From Halosolutus halophilus (GTDB lineage Archaea; Halobacteriota; Halobacteria; Halobacteriales; Natrialbaceae): 64,000 bases of DNA. The notes beneath the pieces are model-generated. The model made no database searches. It was not told where the DNA came from and was given only the letters and a program-made list of their open reading frames with translations. A program made the position numbers and the translations under genes. Of the stretch, positions 1 through 9,702 are shown piece after piece (positions within the stretch are counted from its first letter, which is position 1; each line of letters starts with the position of its first letter). The stretch lies in NCBI RefSeq assembly GCF_022869805.1, contig NZ_CP094974.1, positions 3,162,001 through 3,226,000 of the forward strand. The letters are read 5' to 3'.

Positions 1-183
1 CCAGTGACTTAATTATACACAATCAGTGTTTACGTCGGTTACACAAAAAGGATAAGAGAGCCGATGACAATCGTGTCCTATAGTCGCCGCTGAAAGTCGG
101 ACGCGCCCGCTCGCGGGTTCGCGATCGGGTGCGTCTCGATCCAGTGGCAACGAAACGCGTCACCGCGACGCGGGAGACCCCAC

Positions 184-1167
184 ATGAACGCACATTCAGA
201 CGCACATCCGGACGTCGTCGTTCTCCGAGAGGGGACGGAAGGACTGTCGATGGAATCGTACGCCGAAGCCCTGCGCGAGCGACTGTCCGATCACACCGTC
301 GCACTCGCGCGGACGCCGAAAGAAGAGCGCGACCTCGTCCCGCAGGCGCGGGTCGTGACCGGCATCACGATCGAAGCGGACCTCCTCGAGCGGGCCGACC
401 GACTCGAACTGTTCGCGTGCACCTTCGCCGGCACCGATCACGTGCCGACGGACGCGCTGGCTGACCACGGCGTCACGGTGACGAACGCGGGTGGAATCCA
501 CGCTCCCGGAATCGCGGAGCAGGCCATCGGGAACATGCTCGTCTTCTCCCGGCGGCTTCACGAGGGGTGGCGGCGCAAGCAAAACGGCGAGTGGCGACAC
601 TTCCAGTCGTTCGAGTTCACCGACAGCACCGTGACGATCGTCGGCCTCGGCTCGATCGGCCAGGAGATCGTAACGCGCCTCGGGGGGTTCGAGGTCGAGA
701 CGATCGGCATCCGCTACACGCCCGAGAAGGGGGGTCCGACCGACGAGGTGCTCGGCTTCGAGGCCGACGACGTCCACGACGCGTTCGCCCGGAGCGACTA
801 CGTCGTCCTCGCGTGTCCGCTCAACGACCTGACGCGCGGGCTCGTCGGCGAGGAGGAACTGGCGACGCTCCCGCCGAACGCCGTCGTGGTCAACGCGGCG
901 CGCGGCGCCATTGTCGATACCGACGCGCTCGTCTCGGCGCTCCAGTCGAGCACGATCCGTGGCGCCGCCCTCGACGTCACCGACCCCGAACCGCTCCCGA
1001 ACGACCACCCGCTCTGGGACCTCGAGAACTGTCTCATTACGCCACACACCGGCGGCCACACGCCGAAGCACTGGGAGCGGCTGGCCGACATCGTCGCGCA
1101 CAACGTCGAGGCGCTCGAGACCGGCGGTGACCTGGAGAACGCGGTGTACCAGCCCGATTCGAGCTGA
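184..1167 (+). CDS. D-2-hydroxyacid dehydrogenase (NAD(P)-dependent)
   Basis: A 327-residue protein of the D-isomer-specific 2-hydroxyacid dehydrogenase family, which interconverts 2-oxo acids and D-2-hydroxy acids in the cytosol. The Rossmann signature GLGSIG is at residues 154-159. The family's catalytic Arg (NAARGAIVD), Glu (DPEPLPNDHP) and His (TPHTGGH) motifs follow in the right order, and length is normal. The stop codon is 5 nt before the next gene, an FAD/Fe-S oxidase of the D-lactate/glycolate type, so the two are probably co-transcribed and may act on the same 2-hydroxy acid. The exact substrate cannot be read from the sequence. The 183 nt upstream hold no gene. Confidence 0.9.
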   Translation: MNAHSDAHPDVVVLREGTEGLSMESYAEALRERLSDHTVALARTPKEERDLVPQARVVTGITIEADLLERADRLELFACTFAGTDHVPTDALADHGVTVTNAGGIHAPGIAEQAIGNMLVFSRRLHEGWRRKQNGEWRHFQSFEFTDSTVTIVGLGSIGQEIVTRLGGFEVETIGIRYTPEKGGPTDEVLGFEADDVHDAFARSDYVVLACPLNDLTRGLVGEEELATLPPNAVVVNAARGAIVDTDALVSALQSSTIRGAALDVTDPEPLPNDHPLWDLENCLITPHTGGHTPKHWERLADIVAHNVEALETGGDLENAVYQPDSS

Positions 1168-1172
1168 GATCG

Positions 1173-4100
1173 ATGGCGACGAACGACGATTCTCCGACCG
1201 ACGCCAGCGATCCGGCGGCGGACCCGCGAGCCGAGTACGACTACGTCGGTGGCGACGTCGACCGCCCGGAACTCGTGTCGGCGCTGCGAAACCGCATCGA
1301 CGGCGAGGTCCGCTTCGACGACTACAACAGACGACTCTACGCGACCGACGCGAGCGCCTACGAGGCGACGCCCGTCGGCGTCGTCTTTCCGGCGTCGACC
1401 GGCGACGTCGCCGCCGTCGTCGACTACTGTGCCGACGAGGGGGTTCCGGTCCTTCCGCGGGGCGGCGGCACCAGCCTCGCCGGCCAGGCGGTCAACGAGG
1501 CCGTCGTCCTCGATCTCACGACGCACATGGGCGACGTGCTCGCAGTCGCGCCCGACGAACGACTGGCGACCGTACAGGCGGGGACGGTCCTCGCGGACCT
1601 GAACGACGACCTCGAATCACACGGCCTGAAATTCGCGCCCGATCCCGCCGCGGGGAATCGGAGCACGATCGGCGGCGCGATCGGCAACAACTCCACCGGG
1701 GCGCACTCGCTGCAGTACGGCAAGACGGACGCCTACGTGGAGGCCGTGGAGGGCGTCCTCGCCGACGGCTCCGTCGAACGGTTCGGTGAGGTGACGGTCG
1801 CCGAACTCCGCGAGCGCGCCGACCCGGACGGCGACCTGCTCGGGCGAATTCACGAGGCGCTCCGCCGCGTCGTCGACGAGGAAGCCGACGCCGTTCGCGA
1901 CGTCTTCCCGCAACTCAAACGGAACGTCTCCGGCTACAACCTCGATCGACTGGTCGCGGAGGCCTACGGCGAGCCGGACGCATTCGACGAGAACACCGAC
2001 GGCGCGGCCGCGATCGACGGCGATCCCGATCCCGACGCGACCGTCAACCTCGCCCGCGTCTTCGCCGGCAGCGAGGGGACCCTCGGCGTCGTCACGGAAG
2101 CGACGGTCTCGCTCGAGCCGATTCCCGAGACGACGGGCGTCGTCCTGTTGACCTACGGGGACCTGCTCGAGGCGATGGCCGACGTCGATACGATCGTCCG
2201 CAACCACGACCCCGCAGCGATCGAGGCGATCGACGACGTGTTGCTCGACCTCGCCCGCGACACCGAGGAGTTCGCCGACGTGGCTGCGACCCTCCCCGCG
2301 GGAACCGAGACGGCGCTGCTCGTCGAGTTCTACGCCGACAGCGAGGCCGACGCTCGGGCGACGGTCTCCGAACTGCTCGCCGATCGGCTCCCCGACCCGC
2401 AGGCTCCGACACCGAACGGCGGGCCCGGTGCGGCCGGCACCGAAACCGATACCGCGGACGACCCCGTCCGCGCGTTCGACGCCATCGAAGCCTACGAACC
2501 CGACGCCCGCGCCGACCTCTGGAAGCTCCGCAAGAGCGCGGCACCGATCCTCCTTTCGAGGACGTCGGACGCCAAGCACATCTCCTTCATCGAGGATACC
2601 GCCGTCCCGACCGAGAACCTCGCGGACTACGTCGCCGACTTTCAGGAGGTACTCGAGGAACGGGACACGTTCGCGAGCTTCTACGCCCACGCCGGTCCCG
2701 GTTGCATGCACATGCGGCCGCTGGTCGACACCAAGAGCCCGGCCGGCCTGAACCAGTTCGAGGCGATCTCGGACGCCGTCACCGATCTCGTCGTCGAGTA
2801 CGGCGGGTCGGTCTCGGGCGAACACGGCGACGGTCGCGCCCGGACCCAGTGGAACCGGAAACTCTACGGCGACGACGTCTGGTCGCTCTTCCGCGACCTG
2901 AAGACGGCGTTCGATCCCGATTGGCTGTACAACCCCGGAAACGTCTGCGGCGACCACAAAATGGACGAACGGCTCCGCTTTTCGCCGGACTACGAGTTCG
3001 ACGCCGGCTTCGAGCCCGCTCTCGAGTGGAACACCGACAACGGCATGCAGGGCATGGTCGAACTCTGTCACGGCTGTGCCGGGTGTCGCGGGTCCCAGGA
3101 GACGACCGGCGGCGTGATGTGCCCGACCTACCGCGCGGCAGAGGAAGAGGGGCTGAGCACTCGCGGGCGCGCGAACATGCTCCGAGGCGCGATGAACGGC
3201 GAACTCGACGCCGAGGCCACCGATCCGGAGTTCCTGGCCGAAGTGATGGATCTCTGTATCGGCTGCAAGGGCTGTGCGCGGGACTGCCCGAGCGAGGTCG
3301 ACGTGGCGAAACTCAAGGCCGAGGTCGAACACGCGAACCACCGGGAAAACGGCGCGAGCCTCCGCGATCGGCTCTTCGCCGACGTCGATCGGCTGAACGC
3401 GATCGGCTCCGCGCTCGCGCCGCTCTCGAACTGGGCCGCGTCGCTCCCCGGTGCCGGGACGATCGCCGAGAAGACCGTCGGCATCGCACGCGAACGCGAC
3501 CTCCCGTCGTTCGCCGACGAGAGCTTCGAGGACTGGTTCGACGCGCGCGGCGGTTCCCGGATTCCGCTCGAGGAGGCCTCCCGGAAGGTCCTCCTCTTCC
3601 CCGATACGTACACTAACTACAACTACCCGCGGGCGGGGAAGGCGGCCGTTCAGGTACTCGAGACCGCAGGTGTCCACGTCGCGATTCCCGACGGGGTGAC
3701 CTCGACCGGCCGTCCGGCGCACTCGAAGGGCTTTCTCGACGTTTCACGGGAGCGCGCCCGAACCAACGTCGAGGCGCTGGCACCCCGTGTCGCGGACGGC
3801 TGGGAAATCGTTCTGGTCGAACCCTCCGACGCGGTGATGGTCCAGTCGGATTACCTGGACCTCCTCACCGGCCGCGACGCGGAGCGAGTCGCAGCGAGTA
3901 CCTACGGCGTCATGGAGTTCCTCGATCGGTTCGAACTGGCGTCCGGGCTGCCCACCGCAGCCAGCGAAGAACCGGCGGAGCGACTGACCTATCACGGCCA
4001 CTGCCACCAGAAGGCGACGAAGAAGGACGGGCACGCGGCCACCGTCCTCGAGACGGTCGGTTACGAGGTCGACGCGCTCGATTCGGGCTGTTGTGGGATG

Positions 4101-4301
4101 GCCGGTTCCTTCGGCTACGAGGCCGAACACTACTCGCTGAGCCGAGCGATCGGTCGGATCCTGTTCGAGCAGGTCGACGAGAGCGACGGCGAGACGGTCG
4201 TCGCGCCCGGCGCGTCCTGTCGAACGCAACTCTCGGCCCACGACGGCTGTGGGGAGCCGCCGCATCCGATCGAGAAAGTCGCTGCAACGCTTTCGGCGTG
4301 A
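1173..4301 (+). CDS. FAD-binding and Fe-S-binding D-lactate/glycolate-type dehydrogenase
   Basis: A 1042-residue fusion of a GlcD-like flavoprotein and a GlcF-like iron-sulfur protein. The N-terminal half has the type 4 FAD-binding (PCMH) loop, with PRGGGTSLAGQA near residue 95, and then the FAD-oxidase C-terminal domain. From about residue 630 come Cys clusters: CHGCAGCRG, CIGCKGCARDCP (the 4Fe-4S motif) and, near the C-terminus, the CCG-type GHCHQKATKK and SGCCGMAGSFG motifs. The family oxidises D-lactate or a related 2-hydroxy acid and passes electrons to quinone at the membrane. It follows the 2-hydroxyacid dehydrogenase by 5 nt. D-lactate is the default substrate, but that is inference. 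Confidence 0.9.
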   Translation: MATNDDSPTDASDPAADPRAEYDYVGGDVDRPELVSALRNRIDGEVRFDDYNRRLYATDASAYEATPVGVVFPASTGDVAAVVDYCADEGVPVLPRGGGTSLAGQAVNEAVVLDLTTHMGDVLAVAPDERLATVQAGTVLADLNDDLESHGLKFAPDPAAGNRSTIGGAIGNNSTGAHSLQYGKTDAYVEAVEGVLADGSVERFGEVTVAELRERADPDGDLLGRIHEALRRVVDEEADAVRDVFPQLKRNVSGYNLDRLVAEAYGEPDAFDENTDGAAAIDGDPDPDATVNLARVFAGSEGTLGVVTEATVSLEPIPETTGVVLLTYGDLLEAMADVDTIVRNHDPAAIEAIDDVLLDLARDTEEFADVAATLPAGTETALLVEFYADSEADARATVSELLADRLPDPQAPTPNGGPGAAGTETDTADDPVRAFDAIEAYEPDARADLWKLRKSAAPILLSRTSDAKHISFIEDTAVPTENLADYVADFQEVLEERDTFASFYAHAGPGCMHMRPLVDTKSPAGLNQFEAISDAVTDLVVEYGGSVSGEHGDGRARTQWNRKLYGDDVWSLFRDLKTAFDPDWLYNPGNVCGDHKMDERLRFSPDYEFDAGFEPALEWNTDNGMQGMVELCHGCAGCRGSQETTGGVMCPTYRAAEEEGLSTRGRANMLRGAMNGELDAEATDPEFLAEVMDLCIGCKGCARDCPSEVDVAKLKAEVEHANHRENGASLRDRLFADVDRLNAIGSALAPLSNWAASLPGAGTIAEKTVGIARERDLPSFADESFEDWFDARGGSRIPLEEASRKVLLFPDTYTNYNYPRAGKAAVQVLETAGVHVAIPDGVTSTGRPAHSKGFLDVSRERARTNVEALAPRVADGWEIVLVEPSDAVMVQSDYLDLLTGRDAERVAASTYGVMEFLDRFELASGLPTAASEEPAERLTYHGHCHQKATKKDGHAATVLETVGYEVDALDSGCCGMAGSFGYEAEHYSLSRAIGRILFEQVDESDGETVVAPGASCRTQLSAHDGCGEPPHPIEKVAATLSA

Positions 4302-4465
4302 GAGCGATCACGGCGGGCCGGTCGGCCGCTTCGACTCGTCGGAGCGGCGGGCCGGTCGGCGTTTCGAGTCGGCGGAGCGCCGACTCGTCGCCGATCGCTG
4401 ATCCGGATTCGCCGTCCGTCGCTCAAAACGGAAAACGGCGTTCGTGGGCGTTCGGCGACTCGATC

Positions 4466-5644
4466 CTACGTGGTGAACAGTTCCCGCGGGAACTCGGCGA
4501 GCGTCTCGGCACCGCTGCCGGTGACGTGGAACGTCTCGCTGATCTCGACGCCGAAGTCGTCGGTCCAGATGCCGGGGATCATGTGGAAGGTCATGTCCTC
4601 CTCGAGGACCGTCTCGTCGCCCGGCCGCAGGCTCGCGGTGTGTTCGCCCCAGTCCGGCGGGTAGCCCAGTCCCATCGAGTAGCCGATTCGATCCTCCTTC
4701 TCGATGTCGTACTGGGCGATGGTCTCCCGCCAGGCTTTCTCGACGGCTTCGCAGGTGACGCCCGGTTCTGCCACGTCGAGGGCTGCCTCGAGTCCTTCGA
4801 CGACGACCTCCGCGGTGTGTTCGATTTCCTCGGGCGGATCGCCGACGAAGGTCGTGCGCGCGAGCGGTGAGTGGTATCGGTGCCGACAGCCGGAGAGTTC
4901 GATGATGACCGGATCGCCGTCCCGAAACGGCCGATCGGTCCAAGTCAGGTGCGGCGTGCCGGTGTGATCGCCGGAGGGCATCAGCGGGACGATGGACGGG
5001 TAGTCGCCGCCGTACTCCTCGGTGCCGGTGATCAATTGGTCGTAAATCGCGGCCGCGGCTTCGTACTCCGGAACCCCTTCCTCGATGACGTCGAGCCCCG
5101 CCTGCATCGCGTTCTCCGAGATGCGGGCGGCCTCGCGCATGTACTCGAGTTCCTGTTCGGACTTCGTGATGCGAACCCAGTTGACCAGCAAGGTGGTATC
5201 CTCGAACTCGGCCTCGGGGAGGTTCTCCTGCAGGCGCGTGTAGGATTTCGCCGTGAAGTAGGAGGCGTCCATCTCGAGACCGATCCGGCCGTCCGCGACG
5301 TCGAGTTCCTCGAGGACGCCGGCGACGTAGTCCATCGGATGGAGGTCGTACGGCGACTGGACGTGGTCGTCGCTGTAGGAGCGGATGCTCTCCTCCGAGA
5401 GCCAGGTGGTCGCCCGAGCGCCGTTCGCGTCCATCTCGCGGCCGACCCAGACCGGTTCGTCGCGGTCCGGGGTGACGACGACCGCCTGGTGGACGTAGAA
5501 CGACCAGCCGTCGTACCCCGCGAGGTAGTTCATGTTCGCCGGATCGGCGACGACGATCGCGTCGAGGCGCTCCTCGCGGAGCCGTTCTTTCGTCCGGGTC
5601 AGCCGTCGTTCGTACTCTCGCTCGTCGAAAATATCCTGAGACAT
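4466..5644 (-). CDS. M24-family creatinase/ectoine-hydrolase-like protein (DoeA-like)
   Basis: A 392-residue pita-bread-fold (M24) protein with an N-terminal creatinase domain (residues about 15-150) and a C-terminal catalytic domain. The metal ligands of true Xaa-Pro peptidases are not in their usual places: the first Asp position reads IELSGCRHRYHSPLART, as in metal-independent creatinase and ectoine hydrolase. The segment GLGYPPDWGEHTASLRPGD followed by MTFHMIPGIW recalls DoeA ectoine hydrolases. The likely reaction is hydrolysis of an amidine or cyclic C-N bond, not peptide cleavage. No doeB-like deacetylase lies next to it. A TTTTAC box lies about 40 nt upstream of the ATG at 5644. It stands alone between genes of unrelated function. 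Confidence 0.75.
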   Translation of the reverse strand: MSQDIFDEREYERRLTRTKERLREERLDAIVVADPANMNYLAGYDGWSFYVHQAVVVTPDRDEPVWVGREMDANGARATTWLSEESIRSYSDDHVQSPYDLHPMDYVAGVLEELDVADGRIGLEMDASYFTAKSYTRLQENLPEAEFEDTTLLVNWVRITKSEQELEYMREAARISENAMQAGLDVIEEGVPEYEAAAAIYDQLITGTEEYGGDYPSIVPLMPSGDHTGTPHLTWTDRPFRDGDPVIIELSGCRHRYHSPLARTTFVGDPPEEIEHTAEVVVEGLEAALDVAEPGVTCEAVEKAWRETIAQYDIEKEDRIGYSMGLGYPPDWGEHTASLRPGDETVLEEDMTFHMIPGIWTDDFGVEISETFHVTGSGAETLAEFPRELFTT

Positions 5645-5803
5645 GGTAACGCGTGCTCTACCGAGTCAGTCGATCAGGAGTGGTAAAAGTTTTTCGTAGA
5701 TGTCGAAAACGGATAGTGTGTACATTCGTTCGAGCGGGTGACGGGGCGAGTCGACGTCGCGGTTCCACACCGCTTATTTCGGTCGAACGCGCCTGTCCGG
5801 ACA

Positions 5804-6331
5804 ATGACGACCCAGGATCTCATCGACGCCCTGCGCGAGTCGGAGGCCGTGCAGTTCGGCGAGTTCGAACTCGCCCACGGCGGCACGAGCGAGTACTACG
5901 TCGACAAGTACCTCTTCGAGACCGACCCGCGCTGTCTCGAGGCCATCGCCGAGGCCTTCGCCGATCGACTCGCGGACGACGACAAACTCGGCGGCGTGGC
6001 GCTCGGCGGGGTCCCGCTGGCGGCCGCGACCAGCGTCGCCGCGGGCGTCCCCTACGTCATCGCCCGCAAACAGCGCAAGGAGTACGGCACCGCGAACCAG
6101 ATCGAGGGCCGCTTGGAAGAGGGCGAGACGGTCGTCGTCGTCGAGGACATCGTCACGACGGGAACGAGTCTCGTCGACGCCGTCGAGGCGCTGCGCGACG
6201 CCGGCGCGACCGTCGATCGGGCGCTGGTCGTCGTCGATCGGCAGGAAGGCGGCCGCGAGAACGTCGCGGACGCGGGCGTCGAGATGGAGGCGCTCGTGAC
6301 GGCCGAGGAACTGCTGGCCGATCGGGACTGA
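5804..6331 (+). CDS. pyrE: Orotate phosphoribosyltransferase
   Basis: A 175-residue type I PRTase that joins orotate and PRPP to give OMP in pyrimidine synthesis. The PRPP-binding loop [14 protein letters not shown] is intact, and the catalytic loop with ARKQRKEYG is present. The reading frame is open further upstream to 5738. I chose the ATG at 5804 because it begins the conserved [18 protein letters not shown] segment and a TTATTT box sits 27-32 nt ahead, as expected for a leaderless haloarchaeal transcript. pyrE of this kind is the classic 5-FOA-selectable gene in haloarchaea. The gene downstream (NUDIX) starts about 50 nt later. Confidence 0.93.
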   Translation: MTTQDLIDALRESEAVQFGEFELAHGGTSEYYVDKYLFETDPRCLEAIAEAFADRLADDDKLGGVALGGVPLAAATSVAAGVPYVIARKQRKEYGTANQIEGRLEEGETVVVVEDIVTTGTSLVDAVEALRDAGATVDRALVVVDRQEGGRENVADAGVEMEALVTAEELLADRD

Positions 6332-6383
6332 CGCTGACCGGCACCATCCCGTCGACGCACTCGAAATCGAACGAATCGGCGCA

Positions 6384-6875
6384 ATGAGCCACGAAATCTC
6401 GTCAGACGTTCCTCGAGAACGGCAGACCGTTCGACTGTCACGATCGAGACTGGCGTCCCTTCGAGCGTGGGCGATCGAGGGATCCGGACTGACGGCCGCG
6501 GCGCGAGTGATCGATCCCGACGGGCGGATCGCACTCGTCGAAAACGGCTGGTCCGACGGCTGGATCCTGCCCGGGGGCGGCGTCGAACCCGACGAGGACC
6601 CGATCGACGCTGCCCGGCGCGAGGTCCGCGAAGAAACGGGGCTGCGTGCGACGATCGGATCGCCGCTCGTCGTCGTCGATCAGACGTACGTCTCGAGACG
6701 CGACGGCGGAGAGCAGTTTTCGGGCCAGTACGTCGTCTATTCGGCCCGCGCCGAGGGGACGATCCCCGACGCCGATCGATTGGGTGTCACCGACGACGAA
6801 ATCGCGGCAGCGCGCTGGTTCGAAACGCTTCCCGAGAACCTCCACGACCGGGCCCTGCTCGAACCGTACCTCTGA
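6384..6875 (+). CDS. NUDIX hydrolase
   Basis: A 163-residue NUDIX-fold pyrophosphatase. The Nudix box GX5EX7REUXEEXGU is complete: the sequence runs GGVEPDEDPIDAARREVREE then TGL, around residues 67-90. A short N-terminal extension (about 35 residues) precedes the fold. The substrate, such as a nucleotide sugar or damaged nucleotide, cannot be deduced. It lies 52 nt after pyrE on the same strand and may share its transcript. Confidence 0.88.
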   Translation: MSHEISSDVPRERQTVRLSRSRLASLRAWAIEGSGLTAAARVIDPDGRIALVENGWSDGWILPGGGVEPDEDPIDAARREVREETGLRATIGSPLVVVDQTYVSRRDGGEQFSGQYVVYSARAEGTIPDADRLGVTDDEIAAARWFETLPENLHDRALLEPYL

Positions 6876-6984
6876 GCGAACCCCTCGCGAACGCGGATTT
6901 CGAGAGATGCGCTCGTGACTGCCGACGAACTGCCGATGCTGGGCGATGTACGTACCCTTTGGTGTGGGAAAATAATCATCACGC

Positions 6985-8152
6985 ATGCGTTCCGTGCGTC
7001 GGCGGCAGGTGCTGATGGGCGCATCCGCCGCGATCGTCGGCCTCGCCGGATGTGCCACCGCTCGGGAACGCGTCGGTGACGTCCGCCGCAGTCCGCCGGA
7101 GCGCCGCGTCGATCCCGACTGGCGTCCCGAGGCAGGAACGTGGGCCGAACGCGATTACGGGCCCGCGAAACGCCGGCACAACCCCCGCGCGACGCCACCG
7201 CGAACCGAACCCGGCGTCGACTGGGAACACGACCTCGACGCGCCGCTCGGTGACGGGTGGCTCGTCGTCGTCGACGACACGGTGTACGTTGCAACGGAGC
7301 GTCGACTGCTGGCACTCGACGCCCGCGACGAACGGGTACGGTGGGAGCACGGTATCGCCGGACCTGCCGGGCTGAAGTACGTCGATGGGCGGCTGTATCA
7401 GCTGAACTGGGCGCTTCAAGAGCCGGATCTGGTGGCGCGATCGCTCGACGGGGAGGAACGATGGCGGACCACCGTCCCGGATCAGGGGCGTACACGAGCA
7501 GAGCGGATACGCGTTCGTCGCGGGCCGGGATCGGTACTGGACGCTCCACGCGGATACCGGCGAGGTCGTGCGCGAGCGCGACGACTGGGTGCGGAACGTG
7601 GCGTCCGCCGGCGATGCGTTGTACGCAGCATTTTCGGGCATTCTCGTCAGGTACGAGGTCGACGGTCGAGTACTGGAGGCACGCTGGCGGACGCGGCGTG
7701 ACTACCCGATCGAATCGGCACAACCCGTCGTCGGGGAGGAGCTGATCGACGTTCCACTGTATGCTCCCGGCCGCGACGATGGCGCCGTGCTGGTCGCCGA
7801 GCCATCCGGGGAGGACCGGACCGAAATCGAACTCGACTACAATCCGCTCCAGCTCACCACCACCGAGGACGGACCAGTCGTCGTGCCGTCAGCGACGATC
7901 GGAGCGGGACTCCGCGCGATACGTCCCGACGGTGGCCGGCGGTGGACGGCCGACGTGAGCGGGCACGCCAGCGCAATCTCCGCCAACGGTACGGTGTACG
8001 CCGGGAACCCGCTGATCGCACTGGACAGCGAATCCGGCGAGCGGCTCTGGGAGCGGAACGTGGTCGGCGTTGGCGGCGTCGTCCGACTCGCCGCTGCAGA
8101 CTCGACGCTATACGTCGCGACTCACGATCGCGTCGTGGCGTTCCGGGAGTGA
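6985..8152 (+). pseudogene. PQQ-like beta-propeller lipoprotein, split by a frameshift
   Basis: The first part (6985 to about 7487) opens with a Tat-type lipoprotein signal: RRRQ near the start, then a hydrophobic stretch and the lipobox LAGC at about residue 20. It continues with PQQ/quinoprotein blades (VYVATERRLLALDARDERVRW). At 7485-7488 there is a run of four G. After it the blade sequence continues in the next frame (EQSGYAFVAGRDRYWTL onward) to the stop at 8152. Removing one G would give a continuous protein of about 388 residues. The lesion is either a one-base insertion inactivating a secreted propeller protein, or a sequencing error in a homopolymer. The propeller probably sits outside the cell; its ligand is unknown. 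Confidence 0.8.
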
Positions 8153-8225
8153 GCGATCTCGACTCGATGGCGTTCTGTTCCGAAACGGGACTCGACGACG
8201 CTATTATTCGCGGGAGCGCGGCGAG

Positions 8226-8867
8226 TCACTGCCCGTAGGATTCGAACTTCTCGATCACCGTCTCGAGTTGCTCGTCCGAGAGCGTCTCAGGCTCCAGACC
8301 GGCCGATCGCGCCTCGAGATAGAGCCGAGCGAGACTCTCGACGTGGGCCGTGTTCTCGAGGGCGGCCTCGATATCGGGGGCAGTGACGACCAGGCCGTGG
8401 TTCTCGATGAACGACGCCGTCGCGTCGGCCGCCTCCATCGCCGCCACGATGTTCTCCGCGAGTTCGTCGGTCCCGTAGGGCGCGTACTCGGCGACGGGGA
8501 CGCGCTTGCCCACGGCGACGATCATGTAGTGGATCGGCGGCAGCGGTTCGTGAGCAACCGCCATCGTCGTCGACCACGGCGAGTGGGTGTGGACGATCGC
8601 GCCGACGTCTTCGCGCCGGTAGATGGCGGCGTGCATCGGCACCTCGCTGCTGGGTGCCATCCGGCCGTCGCGCTGTTCGCCGTCGACGCCGACGACGGGG
8701 ACGTCCGCGTCGTCGAAACTGGCGTAGGGGACGCCCGTCGGTGTGATCGTGAAGGCGTCGCCGTCGGTCCCGTCGCGAACGCTGAGATTGCCCGTTCGAC
8801 CGGGCGTCAGCGTCGCGAGATCCGAAGCGTACTCGACGACGAGTCGTCGTTCGGACTTGAGGATCAC
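8226..8867 (-). CDS. Class II aldolase/adducin family protein (fuculose-phosphate-aldolase-like)
   Basis: A 213-residue zinc-dependent class II aldolase. The zinc ligands are visible: the VHTHSPW pair near residue 93-95 and the later ENHGLV His. A Glu in PSSEVPMH occupies the catalytic position. The family cleaves phosphorylated sugars (L-fuculose-1-P, L-ribulose-5-P epimerisation, or methylthioribulose-1-P dehydration); the true substrate is not decidable here. Its ATG overlaps the stop of the upstream HAD gene by 4 nt (8864-8867). That makes a two-gene operon in which a HAD phosphatase precedes a sugar-phosphate aldolase. Confidence 0.85.
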   Translation of the reverse strand: MILKSERRLVVEYASDLATLTPGRTGNLSVRDGTDGDAFTITPTGVPYASFDDADVPVVGVDGEQRDGRMAPSSEVPMHAAIYRREDVGAIVHTHSPWSTTMAVAHEPLPPIHYMIVAVGKRVPVAEYAPYGTDELAENIVAAMEAADATASFIENHGLVVTAPDIEAALENTAHVESLARLYLEARSAGLEPETLSDEQLETVIEKFESYGQ

Positions 8868-9565
8868 AGTACCACCTCCGTTAGCTCCGCGAACGCATCT
8901 ATCCTGTGGTCGGGTTCCCGCTGGCCCTCGAGGGGGTCGTCGGGGTCGGCGTTGAACAGCACCGTCTCGAGACCGACGGCGTTTGCTCCCACGACGTCGG
9001 CCGCGACGTCGTCGCCGACCATCACCGTCTCCGACGCTCGGCGATCGAGTCGTACCAGCGGGAGCGTGAACATGACCGCCCCCGGTTTCTCCCGGCCGGT
9101 CTCCTCGGACGTGAGCAAGAGATCGATGTCGGGCCCGAGACCCAGTCGATCGAGTTTCTCGAGTTGAATCCGCGTCGTGAGGTTGGTCACGATGGCGACG
9201 TCGATCCCCGCCTCCCGGAGAGCGGCGAGCGTGTCCTCGACGCCCGGAAAGAGCTCCATCGCCTCGAAGTAGGCGTTCCAGTAGGCGTTCCCGAGGGCCA
9301 GCGCGTCGTCCGGCTTCGCCGTCCCCGTGTGTTCCTCGATGGCGGCTTTGAAGTAGAGGTACCGCTCGTGGGAGGCGGCCGTCCCGGGGACCTCTCGTTT
9401 CACGTTCCGACGACCTGTCTGGTAGAAGGCCTCGAACGACTCGGTGTCGAACTCGTAGCCCAGTTCCAGGGCGGTTTCCCGGGCGGCGTCCTTCCCTGCG
9501 CGATTACACGGCGGGTACGGGTAGAACGTGTCGTCGAAGTCGAACAACACGGCGTTCGCAGTCAT
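8864..9565 (-). CDS. HAD-superfamily hydrolase
   Basis: A 233-residue haloacid-dehalogenase-fold hydrolase. Motif I is [13 protein letters not shown] (nucleophilic and acid/base Asp at residues 9 and 11). Motif II lies in VAIVTNLTT, motif III is the Lys in GREKPGA, and motif IV is [10 protein letters not shown]. An alpha-helical cap lies between motifs I and II. It resembles phosphoglycolate phosphatase or haloacid-type HADs and most likely removes phosphate from a small metabolite. It is the first gene of a pair with the overlapping class II aldolase, which hints at a sugar-phosphate substrate. Confidence 0.85.
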   Translation of the reverse strand: MTANAVLFDFDDTFYPYPPCNRAGKDAARETALELGYEFDTESFEAFYQTGRRNVKREVPGTAASHERYLYFKAAIEEHTGTAKPDDALALGNAYWNAYFEAMELFPGVEDTLAALREAGIDVAIVTNLTTRIQLEKLDRLGLGPDIDLLLTSEETGREKPGAVMFTLPLVRLDRRASETVMVGDDVAADVVGANAVGLETVLFNADPDDPLEGQREPDHRIDAFAELTEVVL

Positions 9566-9702
9566 ACGCGTACGTCGACCGGGCGGGAAAAACGAGTACC
9601 GGTTGCGTGGACGGCGTCGCTCCGAACCGAGAGGTCGCGGCGAAATCCCGATCGTCCGGGAATCCCGGTTGGTTTATCACGGCCCGATTCCTGCCACCAG
9701 CC

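Noticed and set aside
1617-3722. A 701-codon minus-strand frame
   Set aside because: Shadow of the FAD/Fe-S oxidase gene; no motif of its own.
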